Assembly: GCA_029891385.1 (NCBI GenBank)
Contig: CM057227.1
Coordinates: forward strand, 96,353,818-96,417,817
Source of the DNA: Erythroxylum novogranatense
Lineage: Eukaryota; Streptophyta; Magnoliopsida; Malpighiales; Erythroxylaceae
Direction of reading: 5' to 3'
Length of the DNA: 64,000 nt
The notes beneath the pieces were generated by a model. That model saw only the letters and a list, made by a program, of their open reading frames with translations. It was not told the DNA's origin and did not search any database. Shown here one piece after another: positions 60,380 to 64,000 of this stretch. The position numbers and the translations under genes are program-made. How positions within the stretch are numbered: the stretch's first letter is position 1; each line of letters starts with the position of its first letter.

Positions 60380-60724
60380 GGAATGGAGGGGAACGACGTC
60401 GTTTGGGGAAGGTGGGGCTCAGTAGTCAAACGCAAATGACGTCGTTTGGCCTTTAAACTAAACGACGTCGTCTTGCTCGACGAAGAACTCAAACCAACAG
60501 GTCAGCCTTCCGCGACGTTTCCTCTATAAAAACGTTAAGGCTTATTTTTATCGACGTTTTCCTGCTAAAACTACACAAAAGGTCTAACAAATCTGCGACG
60601 TTATTGCAAAACATCGTGAAAACTCAGTAGTTTTCGTAGCGTTTTTAAAACGTCACGAAAACTATGAACAATTCGCGACGTTTTTTCCAAAAAATGTCGC
60701 GAATTGCCCTGAATTGTTGTAGTG
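60380..60724. repeat. CACTA right subterminal region with AACGACGTCGTT palindromes
   Basis: Three AACGACGTCGTT or near copies (60392, 60436, 60461) are followed by GCGACGTT/AAACGTC words (60510-60690) and the terminal CACTA inverted repeat. This end lies upstream of the transposase and would include its promoter. Confidence 0.75.
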
Positions 60725-60727
60725 ACT

Positions 60728-62050
60728 CTAGATATTCAAATATCTATTATTATTATTTTCTTCTAATATTGATAAATTGTTTTGCTAAAATTTGTATATT
60801 AATGAAATTATCCCATCGATGAGTTTATTGTTTAGTAGGATACTTCATTAGTGAATTAATTTTTATTGAATATTATCAACTGATATAGTTTTACTATACT
60901 TTTAAAGATAATTGATGAATTAGTTGTGATATTTAATATATTTCTCTCATCTATGAATGAGTTCATTTTTTACGTTCAGTGAACTCTAGCATTTAATAAT
61001 CACATTTTTGTGGGTCATTTAATAAAGTTAAAAATTAACACCTTTGTTGTACATGCATACTTTGGAATAATAACAGGTGGGCTAAGATCTAGCAATAGTG
61101 AAATTTTTTTAAAATCTTGAGTCCAACTTGTAGCCCAATTGAGATATTGAGGCCTAATTTGGATTTATTAGACCTATTTAGGCTGAGTCAAGTCTTAAAT
61201 GATTGAGTTACAATTAAAAGCCCAACCTTTAAAATGAATATTAAATGGTCTAAACTCGTTAAGCCCAAAAGTCTAACCATTTTAAAAATAAATTGAACAT
61301 TCTATAGCCTTATTAGAGTAAATCAAGCCTAGAAGCCAACTCTTTGGAGATTTTGTAATTTAGGCAAAGACCTAAATGCTCTATTTATAAAATCAATTTT
61401 CTCCTTCTCATCTTTTCATTTTTAATATAGGAATATAAATGAGCATCTTAGATCTCATTTCCCAACCTCCATAATAAAGCTGAAAAGGCAAGGAGGAGGA
61501 ATTTAATTTCATAAATAAAGCATTTGGGCCATTATTTAAATTAAAATCTTCTAAACGATTGAGCTTTTGGGCTTAACTTTACTTAGTTGGTCTTTGGATC
61601 CTTTATCTTAAATATGCTTTATTATTAAAAAATGTAGTTTGGTTTAAAAATAAAGTAATATTATTTTTAATATAGTTAGCCTTTAGGCTTTAGGTCAAGA
61701 TGGGTTGTTTAGCCTAAGCTTGATCCTACTCTGAAGTTCAAAAAATCTTATAAGTAAAAATTTGAATCTAACTTGAAACTCGGTCAATTTAGACTAAGCT
61801 CATTGACTTCGAATCGAGATGAATCGGGTTAGATCGGGCTCGAGCTATTTTATCATTTTTATCTATATTATTGTTGTTATTATAGTTTTCATTCAACCTT
61901 AAATAATCTTCAATTCTTTCCTATTTTGAAAATTAATAAACAATATGTTGAATCTCTCGTGATGAATCTAATGATCATGAAATTAGATTTAATCTTCAGA
62001 TAGGACTCGCCTGCTAAACTCATTTTTTGGGACTTTTGTTAATGATTAGA
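60728..62050. other. AT-rich intergenic DNA
   Basis: No gene. From 61090 to 61330 and 61680 to 61850 there are diffuse GCCCAA/AGCCTAA/TCGGGCTCGAG words, which may be decayed repeats; no border could be set. Confidence 0.5.
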
Positions 62051-62800
62051 AGTTTTATGATAACTATAAAAACTCAAATTGGTGTTATTTGATAATTATG
62101 AGGTATAATATGGAGGACTCTACTCTTGATAGTATTCAAAAGATTGAAAATGCTAAGGAATATACCGAAGTCATAAAAAAGAAATACAAAAATTTCTTTA
62201 AGAATGATAATAATAAGATCTCGAGAAACCTCATTCCACTATTTATGACGGTGCTAATGGGATTGGAGATCATATTAACAAGATTGTGGTTTGCTATAAT
62301 AATAGTAAGGTAATTGATATGGAAGTTAATAAAGACTACATTGAGTGGTTCATCACGAAGACTCCCTTGTTTTAGTTTGACTCTAGTTAGTGCAGTTATA
62401 ATGCTTTGAAAAATCAATGGACCATAAAAGGGATGACTATCATCTTGTCAACGAGGATGACATGAAGAAAGTAAAGGAAAGAAGTGTGGTAATGGTTATA
62501 AATCAAAACAATAATAGTTAAAAAAGGAAGCCTCCATCAAAGAATATTAATAACAATAAGCCTTTCAAGAAACAAAATAAATTCAATAATGGGAATGAAT
62601 AAGGAGTGACCTTAGCTTCTAATGCTCTCAAGAATATAATTACTACCATAAGTTTAGGCACAAAAGGAAGATTGTAAGAAGCGTACAGCTAGACTAGAAA
62701 GGTAACTTTGTACCATGGTTCTATTTTGATTAGAAAACAAACTTTGTGTGGTAACTTTTACAAGCTTGATTTGGTAGATGTATCATTTTTTATTTCTTCT
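62051..62800 (+). pseudogene. Copia gag to protease-region remnant
   Basis: Frame fragments in order: 'DSIQKIENAKEYTEVIKKKY' (gag core), 'LKNQWTIKGMTIILS', a basic Lys/Asn tract ('KPPSKNINNNKPFKKQNKFN'), then 'KEDCKKRTARLER' where the zinc knuckle should end, and 'GNFYKLDLVD' of the pre-integrase side. The knuckle's first half and the protease are missing or unreadable. No LTR is attached. It is a different Copia family from the elements at 22945 and 41027. Confidence 0.7.
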
Positions 62801-62829
62801 CTCTTTTAATAATGATGCTACCATAAAGA

Positions 62830-63840
62830 GGTTGAGATTCAATGAAAAATATTCCATTATATGATACAAGAGCCATATTTTTATACAATAAATTAAAAAA
62901 ATTATGAAGGACGTGTTGATTTCATAATTGACTGTCAAGATTAACACAAAACTACTTTAATTAATCCATACTACTATTTATAGGTCCTTTACTATTGCAA
63001 TTATGGGTACCTACAAATAGCACATCAATTTAATTGAATGAATTTTCCTATTATCGTCTTGTTAAGCTCATCAATGAGAATTTTGATTTTTTGAAGCATT
63101 TAAAGAAAAGTGGAACTTCAACAATTTTACAATATATTTTTCTAATAAAGACACTAAAAGGTAATTTAGCTAGGATCATTTATATAAATTCACTAACAAA
63201 TCATGTATAGATTTTTTATAGAAAACTCCTAAAATGTGAAATGGTGCAATTTTTTAACTTAAAACTGAATCTATTAATTTGATTGTTAAACTCATAATTG
63301 TTATACCCAACTGTACTTATTTTCAGGTTAAGATAAAGTCATGGATTTTTACCTATAAAAGAATAGTTTGATTAGGAGAAAGCGAAAATTAAATATAGTT
63401 TATTAATTAAAATAATAATGAGATAGACATTTCAAATTCATATTAAATGTCAAATTTGTGTAATACTTTAACTAATATTTATGAATAATTTATCAAGTCT
63501 AGAAGCGTACACTCTTTTTATTTGGAAAAATCATAGTGAATTTTAAAAAAACTCATGATCACGAATATCATATCGGAGTTGAAATTATGAAATGATGTTT
63601 TGTTAAAGATATTATAGGCAAATCAATTTTAAAAATAATTTTATATTAAAGAACTATGGGAAAGTAACTTAGTTGTGTTAAATTTTAATTTTTTTATCTT
63701 ATTTCCTTTTTATGTTTGTTGAGAATTTTTACCTCTAAATTATATCATAAATCTTCTATGATAGAATAAGATGTTAAGTCAAAATCACTTTACATAAAAA
63801 TGATTTTGATGTATAACAAACAAAGAGAGATCATATCAAG
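62830..63840. other. AT-rich DNA, no gene seen
   Basis: No coding frame longer than chance and no repeat border. It may hold decayed downstream parts of the Copia remnant. Confidence 0.5.
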
Positions 63841-63848
63841 AAAAACAA

Positions 63849-64000
63849 AAGCGACGCAGAGCATAAATGCAAAGTGACGCAGACGCAGACAGCAGACAAA
63901 TGCAAAGCAGACGCAGACGCTTTAAATGCAAAGTGAACCTGACGCAAATGCAAATGACGCAGACGTAAATGCAAAGCGAACCTGAGGCGTAAATGCAAAG
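63849..64000. repeat. Short-unit tandem array reaching the window edge
   Basis: Irregular repeats of AAATGCAAAG and GACGCAGACG-type words, in places forming a ~30-bp unit with GCGAACCTGA. The array continues beyond the window. Confidence 0.85.

Larger units (their letters stand above)
48758..60724 (-). mobile_element. CACTA (En/Spm) DNA transposon, nearly complete
   Basis: Left end CACTACAAGAAAA at 48758; right end ...CAATTCTTGT-type terminus reading TTGTTGTAGTG at 60724, giving CACTACAACAA on the minus strand. It is flanked by act on both sides (48755-48757, 60725-60727), the 3-bp TSD of this superfamily. Length is 11,967 bp. Both ends carry dense subterminal ACGTC/GACGT repeats. Two minus-strand genes give the element its orientation: transposase first, then a Transposase_24 protein. 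The 4 kb upstream of the transposase contain an NB-ARC fragment and a LINE remnant. Stops and frameshifts in both genes suggest it can no longer move by itself. Confidence 0.92.

Noticed and set aside
61090..61850. Helitron or MITE based on GCCCAA/GGGCTC words
   Set aside because: No terminal hairpin, 5' TC or 3' CTRR end, or inverted ends could be placed.

Overview
The window is AT-rich plant nuclear DNA, most likely from a dicot. The evidence is LTR retrotransposons of plant Athila-like and Copia type, an En/Spm (CACTA) transposon with plant-specific transposase domains, a fragment of a TIR-NBS-LRR type resistance gene, and a broken host gene of the PELPK proline-rich protein family. I see no intact host gene. 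The region reads as a dense nest of transposable elements whose borders can be fixed to the base by matching target-site duplications (TSDs).

Left nest (about 545-21500). A decayed CACTA transposase (545-1449, minus) lies beside a Copia solo LTR in minus orientation (1966-21167, TSD agtac). That solo LTR is split by a full Athila-like Gypsy element (3295-21064, TSD tacat, tRNA-Asp primer site). The Athila integrase is split by a second minus-strand Copia solo LTR (10818-15347, TSD ccctt). That one is split by a 2,659-bp solo LTR (10952-13610, TSD agacc). Each insertion is younger than the one around it, so this is a four-step history.

Middle nest (22945-46929). A deleted Copia gag fragment is followed by the PELPK-like pseudogene. 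The pseudogene is cut by a Copia element (24868-46788, TSD atttc) of the same family as the inner solo LTR at 10818. The Copia leader is itself interrupted by a 12.1-kb non-coding LTR element of LARD type (28148-40284, TSD gactc) with 4.3-kb LTRs, an initiator-Met primer site and a polypurine tract resembling that of chromoviruses. The Copia gag-pol (41027-44925) has all domains in order but is broken by frameshifts and stops. A splice-donor-like site in the U5 of all its LTR copies and an acceptor-like site just before gag suggest a leader intron.

Right part (48758-64000). A nearly complete CACTA element (48758-60724, TSD act) carries two minus-strand genes. One is a TNP2-type transposase (53017-56491). 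The other is a Ptta/En/Spm (Transposase_24) protein (49482-51313) whose five introns all keep GT-AG borders and phase. Between the transposase and the right end the element holds an NB-ARC gene fragment and a decayed LINE reverse transcriptase. To the right lie AT-rich DNA, another Copia gag remnant (about 62050-62800) and a short tandem array that runs off the window edge.

All coding regions found are mobile-element or pseudogene sequences. Domain names come from recognising motifs by eye; no database search was run.
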